46,464 nucleotides of DNA from UBA10183 sp041653835 (GCA_041653835.1 JBAZEP010000011.1:1-46464); one strand, 5' to 3'. Shown: positions 7,522-16,169, counted from the first letter of the stretch. Notes: generated by a model from the sequence alone, not told the origin. A program made the numbers and translations.

Positions 7522-8925
7522 ATGAAAGATACAAAAAACTACTTCAGCCAATTCGAGGTGTTCGCGCTTTTTTTGCCGGACATAAAAGAACTTATAGCCT
7601 CCAGGAATTTTTCCGACCTCAAGGATGTGCTGAAGAAGATAAATTCCATAGATATAGCCGAAGGCTGGCTCAGGCTTACCGTGCAGGAGAGGCTGCTTGT
7701 ATTCAAATTATTGGCCCCCAAGAAGGCGGTCGAGGTATTCGAGGCTTTGCGTTTCGAGGATCAGGCATATCTTCTGAAGAACCTCAATAGCGAGGATATT
7801 TCCAGCATATTGAACGAGATGGCGCCTGATGAAAGGACAAAACTCTTCAAGGACCTGCCTCCCAAGGTAATGAAGAAGTTCCTTAACCTTATGAAAAGCG
7901 AGGAAAGCGTCAATGCCAGGAAGCTCCTTACCTATAAGGAAGGGACAGCCGGCGGCATCATGACTACGGATGTGACCGAGATCAAGAGAGACATGACCGC
8001 GAGGAAGGCGCTCCTCACTATACAGGAATCTCTTACGCTGGGCCACGCCAAGGATATTTATTCCGCGTATGTTACTGATGATAACCATGTCCTGATAGGC
8101 GCGGTCGGGCTCCAGCTCCTTCTCAAGGTCCCCCAGGACATAACCATAAAAGAGATAATGATAAGGGTGGACAATATAAGGATAGGCATGGATGCGCCCA
8201 AGGCAGAGGTGGCTAAACATTTCTCGAAATACGACCTCCTGGACGCCCCTGTCGTGGACGCGGACGGCAAACTACTCGGCGTCGTCACCGTAGATGATGT
8301 GGTCGAACTCATGGAGCGCCAGGCAACGAGCGATATATACGAAATAGGAAAGATGAGTTCCGAAAAAGGAGAGATCATAAGTTACCAGAAAGCGAATGTC
8401 ATGGAACTCGTAAAGAGGCGCGCGGGCTGGCTCATCGCGCTCCTTATATTCGACTTTTTGACAGGGACTGTCTTGAAGAATTTCGAAGCGACGTTGAGCG
8501 CTGTAGTAGCGTTGACATTTTTTATACCCATGCTTCTTGATACCGGTGGAAATGCCGGCGCCCAGACATCGATAACTATCATCAGGGGGCTTGCCACGGG
8601 CGATGTTACCTTTAAGAATGTCTGGAAGGTAGTCAGGCTTGAGATCGCCTCGGCGTTCCTTATGGCGCTGATAGTCGGGGGCGTCGCGCTCGGGAGGGCA
8701 TTTTTATTGCAGAAGGATTTTACCCTTTCTATTGTAGTAGGGACAACCATGTTCCTCATAGTGCTTCTGGCCATTGTCACGGGTATTACGCTTCCGTTCC
8801 TATCCAAGCGCGTGGGCCTTGATCCCGCGGCCCTCGCCGGGCCTATCACTACCAGCGTTGTGGACGTGGCAGGGCTTATTATATATTTTAAGGTTGCCCA
8901 GATGTTTATCCCCGTTCTCAGATGA
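7522..8925 (+). CDS. mgtE: MgtE-type magnesium transporter
   Basis: 467 residues, usual length. Residues about 25-130 are the MgtE N superhelical domain. About 135-260 are the tandem CBS pair (GTAGGIMTTDVTEI; later LLGVVTVDDVVELME), which senses cytosolic Mg2+. About 285-467 are the five-helix channel domain (FFIPMLLDTGGNAGAQTSI is the conserved pore segment). Such proteins are Mg2+-gated Mg2+ channels of the inner membrane. There is no strong Shine-Dalgarno sequence. The start is chosen from family alignment. The stop overlaps the next gene's start (ATGA), implying translational coupling. Confidence 0.95.
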   Translation: MKDTKNYFSQFEVFALFLPDIKELIASRNFSDLKDVLKKINSIDIAEGWLRLTVQERLLVFKLLAPKKAVEVFEALRFEDQAYLLKNLNSEDISSILNEMAPDERTKLFKDLPPKVMKKFLNLMKSEESVNARKLLTYKEGTAGGIMTTDVTEIKRDMTARKALLTIQESLTLGHAKDIYSAYVTDDNHVLIGAVGLQLLLKVPQDITIKEIMIRVDNIRIGMDAPKAEVAKHFSKYDLLDAPVVDADGKLLGVVTVDDVVELMERQATSDIYEIGKMSSEKGEIISYQKANVMELVKRRAGWLIALLIFDFLTGTVLKNFEATLSAVVALTFFIPMLLDTGGNAGAQTSITIIRGLATGDVTFKNVWKVVRLEIASAFLMALIVGGVALGRAFLLQKDFTLSIVVGTTMFLIVLLAIVTGITLPFLSKRVGLDPAALAGPITTSVVDVAGLIIYFKVAQMFIPVLR

Positions 8926-9872
8926 ATTTCAATGTGTTGAATAAATTCCTGGATTGGTTTACCAAGCTCTTGGTGATATGGGTGCTCGCGGCGGGTGTAT
9001 TGGGATATTTTATGCCGCAGGCTTTTCTTCCCATAAAAGGCCTCAGCGACCTGTTTTTCGGATTTACCATGTTCGGCATAGGCTGTCTTCTTTCGGTAAA
9101 GGATTTCAAGCCTATTTTTGAAAAGCCCAAGGCGGTTTTTTTAGGGGTAACAGCGCAGTTCGTGATAATGCCTGTCCTGGCTTTTTTGATAGTGAAGCTA
9201 CTGAATCTGCCTCCGGTATTGGCGCTGGGGCTTATACTCGCCGCGAGCGTGCCTGATGCCATGGCAGCGGGAGTAATGTCGTACCTGGCGGAGGCGGATG
9301 TGGCTTTTTCCGTGGCGCTTACAGCATCCACAACGCTTATTTCCCCGATCGTGACCCCGGGCCTTATCTATTTATTGGGCAGGCAGTATATCCCCATCCA
9401 GTTCTTGCCCATGTTCAAGAGTATCATCATGATGGTTATAATACCGCTCCTGGCAGGGTTGGCTGTCCAGCATTTCTTTCATAAGGGGGTGTCGCGGATA
9501 AAACCTGTATTCCCGGCTTTTTCCACGCTTTTCATAGCCTTTATCTGCGGGCTTGTGGTGGCACTGAACAGGAACGCCATCGCGAAGGTCACGATCATTA
9601 TATTCGCGGCAGTGGCGCTTTTGAATATATTCGGATTATTGTTCGGGTACCTGGCGGGAAAGCTTTTCAGGTTCGATCTGAAAAAGACGCGCACGCTCGC
9701 GATAGGAGTGGGCATGCAGAACGCGGGCATGGGCGCGGTTCTCGCGATAAAACATTTTTCACCTGAGGCGGCCATCCCGAACGCGCTCTTCGCCACATGG
9801 TGTATCCTGACAGCCGCGGTACTCGCCGAGATATGGAGAAAATCCAACAGCCATCCTGAAAAACCTGTATAG
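8922..9872 (+). CDS. bile acid:sodium symporter family (BASS) transporter
   Basis: 316 residues, polytopic, about nine or ten hydrophobic segments. It has the BASS pattern LFGFTMFGIGCLLSVKDF near residues 45-63 and GVGMQNAGMGAVLA near 263-276, the two discontinuous helix regions that bind Na+ and substrate. Relatives import organic anions such as bile acids, pantoate or pyruvate. The substrate here cannot be told. Its start overlaps the mgtE stop by four bases. Last gene of the operon started at 6804. A new promoter follows at 9904. Confidence 0.9.
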   Translation: MNFNVLNKFLDWFTKLLVIWVLAAGVLGYFMPQAFLPIKGLSDLFFGFTMFGIGCLLSVKDFKPIFEKPKAVFLGVTAQFVIMPVLAFLIVKLLNLPPVLALGLILAASVPDAMAAGVMSYLAEADVAFSVALTASTTLISPIVTPGLIYLLGRQYIPIQFLPMFKSIIMMVIIPLLAGLAVQHFFHKGVSRIKPVFPAFSTLFIAFICGLVVALNRNAIAKVTIIIFAAVALLNIFGLLFGYLAGKLFRFDLKKTRTLAIGVGMQNAGMGAVLAIKHFSPEAAIPNALFATWCILTAAVLAEIWRKSNSHPEKPV

Positions 9873-9903
9873 ATAAAAGTCAGAGATAAACGGAAAAAAG
9901 TCA

Positions 9904-9931
9904 TTGTAATAGATCGCGGAGGCTGTAAAAT
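9904..9931 (+). promoter_or_regulatory. promoter of the Spy-like gene
   Basis: TTGTAA (9904-9909), 16-bp spacer, TAAAAT (9926-9931). The short inverted repeat CTGTAAA-ATG-TTTACAG (9923-9939) overlaps the -10 and start site and could be an operator. Confidence 0.5.
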
Positions 9932-9945
9932 GTTTACAGTTAAGA

Positions 9946-10011
9946 GGTCCCTCGTCCGCCAAAGTGTTTTTGGCGGGTCCGGGACGAATTTTGTTTCACA
10001 AAATCCGGAGG
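9946..10011 (+). repeat. two-hairpin repeat, copy 1, in the leader of the Spy-like gene
   Basis: First hairpin: GTCCC (9947-9951) pairs with GGGAC (9981-9985), and inside it CCGCCAAA (9956-9963) with TTTGGCGG (9969-9976). Second hairpin: ATTTTGT (9988-9994) and ACAAAAT (9998-10004) around a TTC loop. It ends in the GGAGG used as ribosome site. The same two-hairpin layout, with the same TTC loop, recurs at 26949-27014. Confidence 0.7.
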
Positions 10012-10016
10012 CAGAT

Positions 10017-10553
10017 ATGAAAGGCATGACAAGATGTTTGGTCCTTGCGCTTTTGGCGTTGGCTATAGCGGCACCGTGCGCGTTTAGCGATGACAGCCCT
10101 ATGGGCCGTTGCGAGATGATGTGCAAACAGGACAAGATGATGTCAAAAATGGGCATGGACGACATGTTCCTGATGAAAGTCCGTTTCATTACGGCGAATG
10201 CCGATGAGATAGGGATCAGCGATGACCAGATGAAGAAAGTAGAAGCGGTGGCGGTCGATGTTAATAAAGGAGTTATAAAAAATAAAGCGGAAATAGAGAT
10301 GACCGCCATAGATATCAAGAGCGAGCTCATGAAGGATGATGTCAATTTGAATACGGTGAACACCCTCCTTGACAAAAAGTATCTTATTAAGGCGCAGATA
10401 GCGAAGGATTCCGCCGCCGGATGCATAAATCTGAAAAAGATCCTTACCGCCGACCAGCAGAAGAAAATGAAAGACCTCTGGCTCATGGGCATGAAGGATA
10501 AAAAATCCATGGGGATGGGTATGAAAATGGGAGGCAGAGAAGGAAAGTATTGA
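10017..10553 (+). CDS. Spy/CpxP-like periplasmic protein, methionine-rich
   Basis: 178 residues. Residues 1-24 are a signal peptide (basic start, then LVLALLALAIAAPCAFS). The helical body ends in LTADQQKKMKDL, the LTxxQ motif of the Spy/CpxP family of periplasmic chaperones and metal-stress sensors. Met and Cys are abundant (CEMMCKQDKMMSKMGMDDM near the N-terminus, a GMGMKMGG tail), suggesting copper or other soft-metal binding. An in-frame ATG at 9930 lies inside the promoter. I place the start at 10017, where GGAGG sits five bases upstream and the signal peptide begins. Confidence 0.75.
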   Translation: MKGMTRCLVLALLALAIAAPCAFSDDSPMGRCEMMCKQDKMMSKMGMDDMFLMKVRFITANADEIGISDDQMKKVEAVAVDVNKGVIKNKAEIEMTAIDIKSELMKDDVNLNTVNTLLDKKYLIKAQIAKDSAAGCINLKKILTADQQKKMKDLWLMGMKDKKSMGMGMKMGGREGKY

Positions 10554-10571
10554 TCGGTTAAGAGTGATAAA

Positions 10572-10610
10572 CCTCCTGCGGCGAATTTAGTTCTGCCGCA
10601 GGGGGTTTTT
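10572..10610 (+). terminator. intrinsic terminator after the Spy-like gene
   Basis: CCTCCTGCGGC (10572-10582) pairs with GCCGCAGGGGG (10595-10605) with one G-U, followed by TTTTT. Confidence 0.9.
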
Positions 10611-10633
10611 GCTTAAAAGCAGGTAATTGGGGA

Positions 10634-10661
10634 TTGACAAATAAGGGTTTTGTGTTAAAAT
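10634..10661 (+). promoter_or_regulatory. promoter of the ech hydrogenase operon
   Basis: TTGACA (10634-10639), 16-bp spacer, TAAAAT (10656-10661) preceded by TGT, an extended -10. The expected start site is near 10668. Confidence 0.8.
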
Positions 10662-10670
10662 AATAACGAA

Positions 10671-10712
10671 ATGAGCGTAACCAGTGAAGGTTCACTCTTT
10701 AAGTCAGGGTGA
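10671..10712 (+). CDS. possible 13-residue leader peptide upstream of echA
   Basis: ATG at 10671, three bases after the predicted transcription start, opens MSVTSEGSLFKSG and ends at TGA 10710-10712. That stop lies inside the right arm of the terminator-like hairpin at 10689-10715, the arrangement of a translation-controlled attenuator. Four of 13 residues are Ser, without a clear regulatory codon run. There is no Shine-Dalgarno sequence, but leaderless starts look common in this window. Hypothetical. Confidence 0.3.
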   Translation: MSVTSEGSLFKSG

Positions 10713-10721
10713 GCCTTTTTT
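10689..10721 (+). terminator. terminator-like hairpin in the ech leader (attenuator candidate)
   Basis: GGTTCACTC (10689-10697) pairs with GGGTGAGCC (10707-10715; three G-U pairs) and six Ts follow (10716-10721), 12 bases before the echA ATG. It sits after the ech promoter rather than after a gene. AGTGA (10683-10687) can alternatively pair with TCACT (10692-10696), a possible competing fold. Confidence 0.6.
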
Positions 10722-10733
10722 ACTTATATTCCT

Positions 10734-12617
10734 ATGAATTTAATAGCGTTTTTGATATTATTTCCCGCTTTAACGGCTTTTATCTTGTTGTTCCTGAAAA
10801 ACGACAGGATAAGGGGCATAGCTATAATTGCCGCGGCGGTATTGCTCTCCGCGGGCGCCATTATCCTGCTTTTTACGGAATTCCACCTGGAAGTAAGGTA
10901 TTTTAATCCCCATTTGCCATGTCTGGATAAGCTGATATTTTTTATAGAGATATTACTTGCCGCTTATATATTTTACGCCGGCCTGAAATATAAGCGCCCT
11001 ATAACTATAGGTTTAATATCGACGCAGTTCCTCATAACAGCGTTTTTCGAACTCAAACATGCCCATAATGTCATAGTGGACCGCGCGTTCTTCGCGGATA
11101 AGTTTTCCGTGATAATGGCGTTGATCATAGGGATAATCGGGGGCCTGATATGTGTTTATTCCATAGGTTATATGAAAGATTTTCACCGGGACTTCCGCAA
11201 AGAGTTGAAGGATAACAGCCGTTTTTTCGTATTCGTAATGTTCGTTTTCCTGTCAGCCATGTTCGGGATAATATTTTCCAATAATTTATTGTGGCTCTAT
11301 TTTTTCTGGGAGGTGACTACGCTTTGCTCCTTCTTATTGATAGGGTATAAGAAGACAGCGGAGTCGCGGGCGAACGCGTTCCGGGCGCTGGAATTTAATC
11401 TTCTCGGGGGCCTGGCGTTTTTAGCGGGCATCATGTTCCTTTACCGGTTTTACAATGTAATAGAACTGGACAAGGCAATGTACCTGGGCAGGCTGGGTGC
11501 GCTGGTCCCGGTTGTTTTCATATGTTTCGCGGGTCTCACCAAATCCGCGCAGATGCCGTTTTCGTCCTGGCTCCTGGGGGCGATGGTCGCGCCTACCCCT
11601 GTGTCGGCACTGCTCCATTCGAGCACCATGGTGAAGGCCGGGGTATATATTATTTTAAGATTTGCCGCGGCGCTCCAGGGGACTATCGCGGGTTTCCTGA
11701 TAGCGCTGATAGGCGGCGTGACCTTTCTCCTAGCTTCTATTATCGCGGTCAGCCAGCATGACGCCAAAAAGGTCCTCGCGTATTCCACTATCGCCAATCT
11801 CGGGCTCATAGTGCTGTGCGCCGGGGTAGGGACTTACGAGGCTATGTGGGCGGCGATGCTTTTGATCATATTCCACGCGGTCACGAAATGCCTTTTATTC
11901 TTATGCGTCGGCGCGGTGGAGCACAGGATACATTCCAGGGATATAGAGGATATGGGCGGGCTTATAATCAGCATGCCTAAGATATCGATTATGATGCAGA
12001 TCGGCATGGTGGGCATGTTTCTGGCGCCGTTCGGGATGCTTATAAGCAAATGGGCTGTTTTGAAGGCGCTCGTGGATTTTAATCCGCTGCTGGCGGTTTT
12101 CGTGATATTCGGGAGTTCCGCCACGCTTTTCTTCTGGGTAAAATGGCTCGGGAAGATGATCACTGTTGTAAACAAACAGTACGACCTGGAAGAGGGCATG
12201 AACCGTTCCGAGACCACGCCTTTATATATATTGTCTTTTTTTACGATCGGTTTATGCGGTTTTTTCCCGGTTATATCGAGCGCGCTGATACAACCGTATG
12301 TCATGGAGATGTACGGGGCGCGTTTTATCATGAGCCACGGCAATATAGTGATAATGCTGATAATGCTCGCGATGATAATGCTTTTCCCGCTTAGTTTCAT
12401 AAATTACGGCAAGAGGGTCAGGGTGGTGGACGCTTATCTCGGAGGCGCGAATATAGAGACCGGGACCCGTTTCCGGGGCGCGGCCGAGGACATAAAAGAC
12501 ATGTCGATGAAGAATTATTATCTGGAGAAATATTTCGGGGAAGCGAAACTGTACAGGTTCGGCATCCTTTTCTGTTTTATTTTCCTGGTGTTCATGTTCA
12601 TGGCATTGGTGAAATAA
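10734..12617 (+). CDS. echA: Ech hydrogenase subunit A, NuoL-like antiporter subunit
   Basis: 627 residues and very hydrophobic, about 14-16 membrane segments. It belongs to the Na+/H+ antiporter-like family shared by NuoL, HyfB and EchA. Segments such as WEVTTLCSFLLIGY, the LLHSSTMVKAGVYIILRF block and the lysine in KSAQMPFSSWLL correspond to the conserved proton-channel residues. It would couple H2/ferredoxin chemistry to ion pumping. First of six subunits in the canonical order echABCDEF. No Shine-Dalgarno sequence is seen before the ATG. The start is set by the first hydrophobic helix. It overlaps echB by one base (TAATG). Confidence 0.9.
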   Translation: MNLIAFLILFPALTAFILLFLKNDRIRGIAIIAAAVLLSAGAIILLFTEFHLEVRYFNPHLPCLDKLIFFIEILLAAYIFYAGLKYKRPITIGLISTQFLITAFFELKHAHNVIVDRAFFADKFSVIMALIIGIIGGLICVYSIGYMKDFHRDFRKELKDNSRFFVFVMFVFLSAMFGIIFSNNLLWLYFFWEVTTLCSFLLIGYKKTAESRANAFRALEFNLLGGLAFLAGIMFLYRFYNVIELDKAMYLGRLGALVPVVFICFAGLTKSAQMPFSSWLLGAMVAPTPVSALLHSSTMVKAGVYIILRFAAALQGTIAGFLIALIGGVTFLLASIIAVSQHDAKKVLAYSTIANLGLIVLCAGVGTYEAMWAAMLLIIFHAVTKCLLFLCVGAVEHRIHSRDIEDMGGLIISMPKISIMMQIGMVGMFLAPFGMLISKWAVLKALVDFNPLLAVFVIFGSSATLFFWVKWLGKMITVVNKQYDLEEGMNRSETTPLYILSFFTIGLCGFFPVISSALIQPYVMEMYGARFIMSHGNIVIMLIMLAMIMLFPLSFINYGKRVRVVDAYLGGANIETGTRFRGAAEDIKDMSMKNYYLEKYFGEAKLYRFGILFCFIFLVFMFMALVK

Positions 12618-13471
12618 TGAAAACATTTTTAATGGTAATGGCTTATGTGATATTGGCTCCTCTCGCCGGCGCCGTGCTTTCGGGCCTGGACAGGAAGCTG
12701 ACCGCCAGGATGCAGGCAAGGGTGGGGCCGCCCGTCTTACAGCCGCTCTACGACGTGCTTAAATTACTGCAGAAAGAAAACCTCGTGGTGCGCAGGTCGC
12801 AGAATTTTTACGTGATGTTTTTCCTTATCTTTATAATCTTCACCGGCGGATTATTCTTCGCGGGTAAAGACCTCTTGATCGTAATATTCGCGCTGACGCT
12901 CGCGGAAATATTCTTTGTGCTCGGAGGATACAAGGCCAGCTCGCCTTACAGCATCATAGGCTCCCAGCGCGCGATGATACAGATGATGGCGTACGAGCCC
13001 GTCATCATATTGTCGGCTGTGGGCATGTACATGGTCACCAGGAGTTTTTATATAACGGATATAGTTTCCTTCGGCAAGCCGCTTTTTTATTACCTGCCCG
13101 GGATATTAGTCACGTTCATTTATATACTGGCGATGAAGTTTTCCAAGTCGCCGTTCGACCTGGCGTATTCGCATCACGGCCACCAGGAGCTGGTAAAAGG
13201 CATGACTACGGAATTTTCCGGCCGCGCGCTTGCCATGATAGAAGTGGCGCACTGGTATGAAAACATATTGATGCTCGCTTTTGTGTGGCTGTTCTTTTCG
13301 AATAACATCTTTACGGGCGCGGCGCTTACGCTGGGTGTATATTTCTTTACGATCCTCGTGGACAATAGTTTCGCGAGAGTCAGGTGGGAGATGGCGCTTA
13401 TAAGTTCCTGGCTGGTGTGGCTTTTGTTCGGGGTAGGAAATATTATCTTTTTGTTTTTTGTTTTGAGATGA
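12617..13471 (+). CDS. echB: Ech hydrogenase subunit B, NuoH-like membrane subunit
   Basis: 284 residues with about eight membrane helices. It is of the complex I subunit 1 (NuoH/HycD/EchB) family: ARVGPPVLQPLYDVLKLLQKE near residues 33-55 and the SPFDLAYSHHGHQELVKGMTTEFSG loop near 178-202 are the signature segments facing the hydrogenase module. It anchors the soluble subunits and forms part of the ion path. Start TAATG overlaps the echA stop. Confidence 0.93.
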   Translation: MKTFLMVMAYVILAPLAGAVLSGLDRKLTARMQARVGPPVLQPLYDVLKLLQKENLVVRRSQNFYVMFFLIFIIFTGGLFFAGKDLLIVIFALTLAEIFFVLGGYKASSPYSIIGSQRAMIQMMAYEPVIILSAVGMYMVTRSFYITDIVSFGKPLFYYLPGILVTFIYILAMKFSKSPFDLAYSHHGHQELVKGMTTEFSGRALAMIEVAHWYENILMLAFVWLFFSNNIFTGAALTLGVYFFTILVDNSFARVRWEMALISSWLVWLLFGVGNIIFLFFVLR

Positions 13472-13477
13472 GGGGTT

Positions 13478-14392
13478 ATGCCTTATTTAAAAAGATCTCC
13501 ATGGATCATACATTATGACGGCACGAGCTGTAACGGATGCGATATAGAAGTACTGGCATCATTGACGCCGAAGTATGATGTCGAGAGGCTGGGTGTGATA
13601 AATACCGGGAACCCGAAGCATGCGGATATACTTCTGATCACCGGGTGCATCAACGACCAGAACAGGGAAGTGGTGCAGAATATATATGAGCAGATGCCTG
13701 ACCCGAAGGTCGTGATCGCCGTGGGCATATGCGCCGGTTCAGGCGGTATCTTCTGGAATTGCTACAATGTCTTAGGCGGGGTGAATAAAGTCCTGCCTGT
13801 GGATGTCTATGTCCCGGGATGCGCGGCCAGGCCAGAGTCCATAATAGACGGCGTGGTAAAGTCGCTGAAGATACTGGAGAATAAAAAACATAAGCTTGTA
13901 GCCATGTCCTCGGGGGAAGAGTCGCTGACTATCGAGATGGCGGATATCGAGGACGCGGTCGAGATATTGTCCTTACAGAAATTGACCTATCAGAGCGAGG
14001 CTGAACTCTATAACGATTATACGATGCCTCCTCTTACCGAGACGCTGGACGAGTTGAAGGAGGATTTTAAGACAATAACTTTCTTCAAAGCGGTCATGAA
14101 CGGCGTTATAATAGGTTCGGTGCGCGGCATGGTGAAGGACGGCACCTGCTATATCTACAGGCGCATAGTGCACCCTATGTATCAGAACCTCGGCATAGGA
14201 AAGAAACTAATGAATCATATAGAATCATATTTCGGTTCCGCTTCTAGGTTCGAGGTCATTACGGGCCATAAGAGCAAGCGTAATATAAATTTTTACCAGC
14301 GCCTGGGCTATAAGATGTTCAAATGCGAAAAGATAAACGATAAGAGGCACAGGGTTTATCTCGAGAAACTCAACGATAAGGATGTAAAATGA
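13478..14392 (+). CDS. echC: Ech small subunit (NuoB-like) fused to a GNAT acetyltransferase domain
   Basis: 304 residues in one uninterrupted frame. Residues 1-140 are an EchC/NuoB-type small hydrogenase subunit with the four proximal [4Fe-4S] ligands C18, C21, C85 and C115 (SCNGC, ICAGSGG, VPGCAARPE). Stand-alone EchC ends about there. Residues about 150-298 are a GNAT N-acetyltransferase: IVHPMYQNLGIGKKLM (230-245) is the acetyl-CoA pyrophosphate loop, Q236-x-x-G239-x-G241, and NINFYQRLGYKMF (269-281) is motif B. No internal start with a ribosome site is seen at the junction, so one polypeptide is expected. The acetyl acceptor is unknown. The fusion is unusual for this subunit. Overlaps echD by ATGA. 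Confidence 0.88.
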   Translation: MPYLKRSPWIIHYDGTSCNGCDIEVLASLTPKYDVERLGVINTGNPKHADILLITGCINDQNREVVQNIYEQMPDPKVVIAVGICAGSGGIFWNCYNVLGGVNKVLPVDVYVPGCAARPESIIDGVVKSLKILENKKHKLVAMSSGEESLTIEMADIEDAVEILSLQKLTYQSEAELYNDYTMPPLTETLDELKEDFKTITFFKAVMNGVIIGSVRGMVKDGTCYIYRRIVHPMYQNLGIGKKLMNHIESYFGSASRFEVITGHKSKRNINFYQRLGYKMFKCEKINDKRHRVYLEKLNDKDVK

Positions 14393-14742
14393 TGGAAGAA
14401 CAGAAGCGGATCGATATAAAACCGGATGAACTGCCGGCGAAGGTGTCGGAAATGCATTCTTCCGGATACAGGCTTGTGCAGATAGATTGCAGCGGCACGG
14501 GCGCAATAGAAATAAATTATTCGTTCGATAAGGGTTATAGTTTCGTGAACCTCAAGCTTACGATACCTTCGGTGGATACTGAGGTGCCGAGCGTGAGCGC
14601 GATATACCGGAACGCGTTCCTTTATGAGAATGAGATGAACGACCTGTTCGGCGTAAAGGTGAAAAATATATCCATCGATTATAAAGGCAATTTCTACCGT
14701 ACCACCGTGAAGCGGCCGTTCAATCCGGAGGCCCAGTCATGA
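14389..14742 (+). CDS. echD: Ech hydrogenase subunit D, NuoC-like
   Basis: 117 residues. The C-terminal half (PSVSAIYRNAFLYENEMNDLFGVKV) is the conserved NuoC/EchD segment, where E-x-E-x-x-D-x-x-G contacts the large subunit. Short, like methanogen EchD rather than full NuoC. The start could be 14389 (ATGA overlap with echC) or the next codon, 14392. Overlaps echE by four bases. Confidence 0.88.
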   Translation: MMEEQKRIDIKPDELPAKVSEMHSSGYRLVQIDCSGTGAIEINYSFDKGYSFVNLKLTIPSVDTEVPSVSAIYRNAFLYENEMNDLFGVKVKNISIDYKGNFYRTTVKRPFNPEAQS

Positions 14743-15818
14743 CAAAGAGGACTATCATACCTTTTGGGCCCCAGCATCCGGTTTTGCCGGAACCTATCCA
14801 TCTTGACCTTGTCCTGGAAGACGAGACGGTCGTGGAGGCGATACCATCCATCGGATTTATCCACAGGGGGCTTGAAAAACTCGTCGAGAAAAAAGATTTC
14901 CTGGATTTCGTCTATGTGGCGGAAAGGATATGCGGTATATGCAGTTTTATCCACGGCATGACTTACTGTATAGCCATAGAAGAGATCATGAAGATAAAAA
15001 TCCCGGAAAGGGCGGAGTATCTGAGAGTCGTATGGTCCGAGCTTTCCAGGATGCACAGCCATCTGCTCTGGCTTGGGCTGATGGCGGATTCTCTTGGTTT
15101 CGAAAGCCTTTTTATGCACAGCTGGCGAATGAGAGAAAAAATACTCGATATCATAGAGGATACCACAGGCGGCAGGGTCATATTCGGTTCCGCCAAGATA
15201 GGCGGGGTCAGGAAAGATATAGATGACGCCACTCTGAAGGCGATCGTGAAAAACCTCAAATCGTATAGGAAAGAACTGAAAGAAATCACGGACGTATTCA
15301 TAAAAGACCCTTCGGTCATGCACAGGCTTGTCGGCGTGGGGACGCTGAAAAAAGAAGACGCCTATGAGCTTGGAGTGGTCGGGCCTGTATTGAGGGCAAG
15401 CGGGTGGCAGAGCGATACGAGGAAATTAGGATACGCGGCGTATAAAAATATAAATTTCGAACCTGTAACGGAAAAGGCCGGGGACAGCTACGCGAGGTGC
15501 AGCGTAAGGATAAAAGAATTATTCCAGTCCATAGATATAATAGACCAGGCGGTTTCTAAGATACCCGCCGGGCCTATCGAGATAAAAGTGACAGGCACGC
15601 CTGATGGTGAATTTTTCGCGAGGACCGAACAGCCGAGAGGAGAGGTCATCTATCACGCGAAAGCCTACGGCACCAGGTTTTTACAGCGCCTGAGGGTGAG
15701 GACGCCTACATTCGCGAATATCCCGGGTTTGCTGAAAATGCTCCCTGGTTCGAACCTCGCGGATGTGCCTGTGCTGGTGCTTACTATCGACCCGTGCATA
15801 AGCTGTACTGAAAGGTAA
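14739..15818 (+). CDS. echE: Ech hydrogenase large subunit, [NiFe] catalytic subunit
   Basis: 359 residues, group 4 [NiFe] hydrogenase/NuoD family. Both nickel-binding motifs are intact: R63-x-C65-G-I-C68-x3-H72 near the N-terminus and D351-P-C353-I-S-C356 at the C-terminus, so it is a hydrogenase and not a NuoD that has lost the metal. Only three residues (TER) follow the last cysteine. There is no cleavable C-terminal extension, so no maturation protease should be needed. It makes or oxidises H2 with ferredoxin at the cytoplasmic face. Confidence 0.95.
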   Translation: MTKRTIIPFGPQHPVLPEPIHLDLVLEDETVVEAIPSIGFIHRGLEKLVEKKDFLDFVYVAERICGICSFIHGMTYCIAIEEIMKIKIPERAEYLRVVWSELSRMHSHLLWLGLMADSLGFESLFMHSWRMREKILDIIEDTTGGRVIFGSAKIGGVRKDIDDATLKAIVKNLKSYRKELKEITDVFIKDPSVMHRLVGVGTLKKEDAYELGVVGPVLRASGWQSDTRKLGYAAYKNINFEPVTEKAGDSYARCSVRIKELFQSIDIIDQAVSKIPAGPIEIKVTGTPDGEFFARTEQPRGEVIYHAKAYGTRFLQRLRVRTPTFANIPGLLKMLPGSNLADVPVLVLTIDPCISCTER

Positions 15819-15830
15819 AATGAGGGCGAA

Positions 15831-16169
15831 ATGCGTTTTTTTATAATGTCCAGGACGGTTTTGAAGAGCTTGTTCAGGAGGCCCGCTACCATAAAATATC
15901 CTTTTGGGCCCAGGATCTTGTCTAAAAAGGCAAGAGGCAGTATCGCCATAGATATTTCCAAATGTGTATTCTGCGGCATATGCCAGAAAAAATGCCCTAC
16001 CGGCGCTATTGAGGTAACAAAGGAACAAAAATCATGGAAGATAGCGAGATTAAGGTGCATTACATGCGGCTATTGCGTCGAGGCCTGCCCTAAAAAATGC
16101 CTGCGCATGGGTAATCAATATACCGAACCTATGCTTACCAGGCACGAGGACATGTACAAAAATGCATGA
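15831..16169 (+). CDS. echF: Ech hydrogenase ferredoxin subunit, NuoI-like
   Basis: 112 residues with two [4Fe-4S] motifs, CVFCGICQKKCP (about 46-57) and CITCGYCVEACP (about 75-86), typical of EchF/NuoI. It carries electrons between soluble ferredoxin and EchC. GAGGGCGA before ATG 15831 supports that start. A second in-frame ATG at 15846 is possible. Its end overlaps hypA by eight bases. Confidence 0.93.
   Translation: MRFFIMSRTVLKSLFRRPATIKYPFGPRILSKKARGSIAIDISKCVFCGICQKKCPTGAIEVTKEQKSWKIARLRCITCGYCVEACPKKCLRMGNQYTEPMLTRHEDMYKNA

Noticed and set aside
9479..10510. 343-codon frame on the minus strand, opposite the BASS and Spy-like genes
   Set aside because: The plus-strand genes have clear family matches, a signal peptide and a terminator. 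The antisense product has no recognisable domain and low-complexity Ser/Ala/Ile composition, typical of a mirror frame.
11834..12400. Minus-strand frame of 188 codons inside echA
   Set aside because: Mirror of a strongly conserved membrane subunit; no ribosome site or domain.
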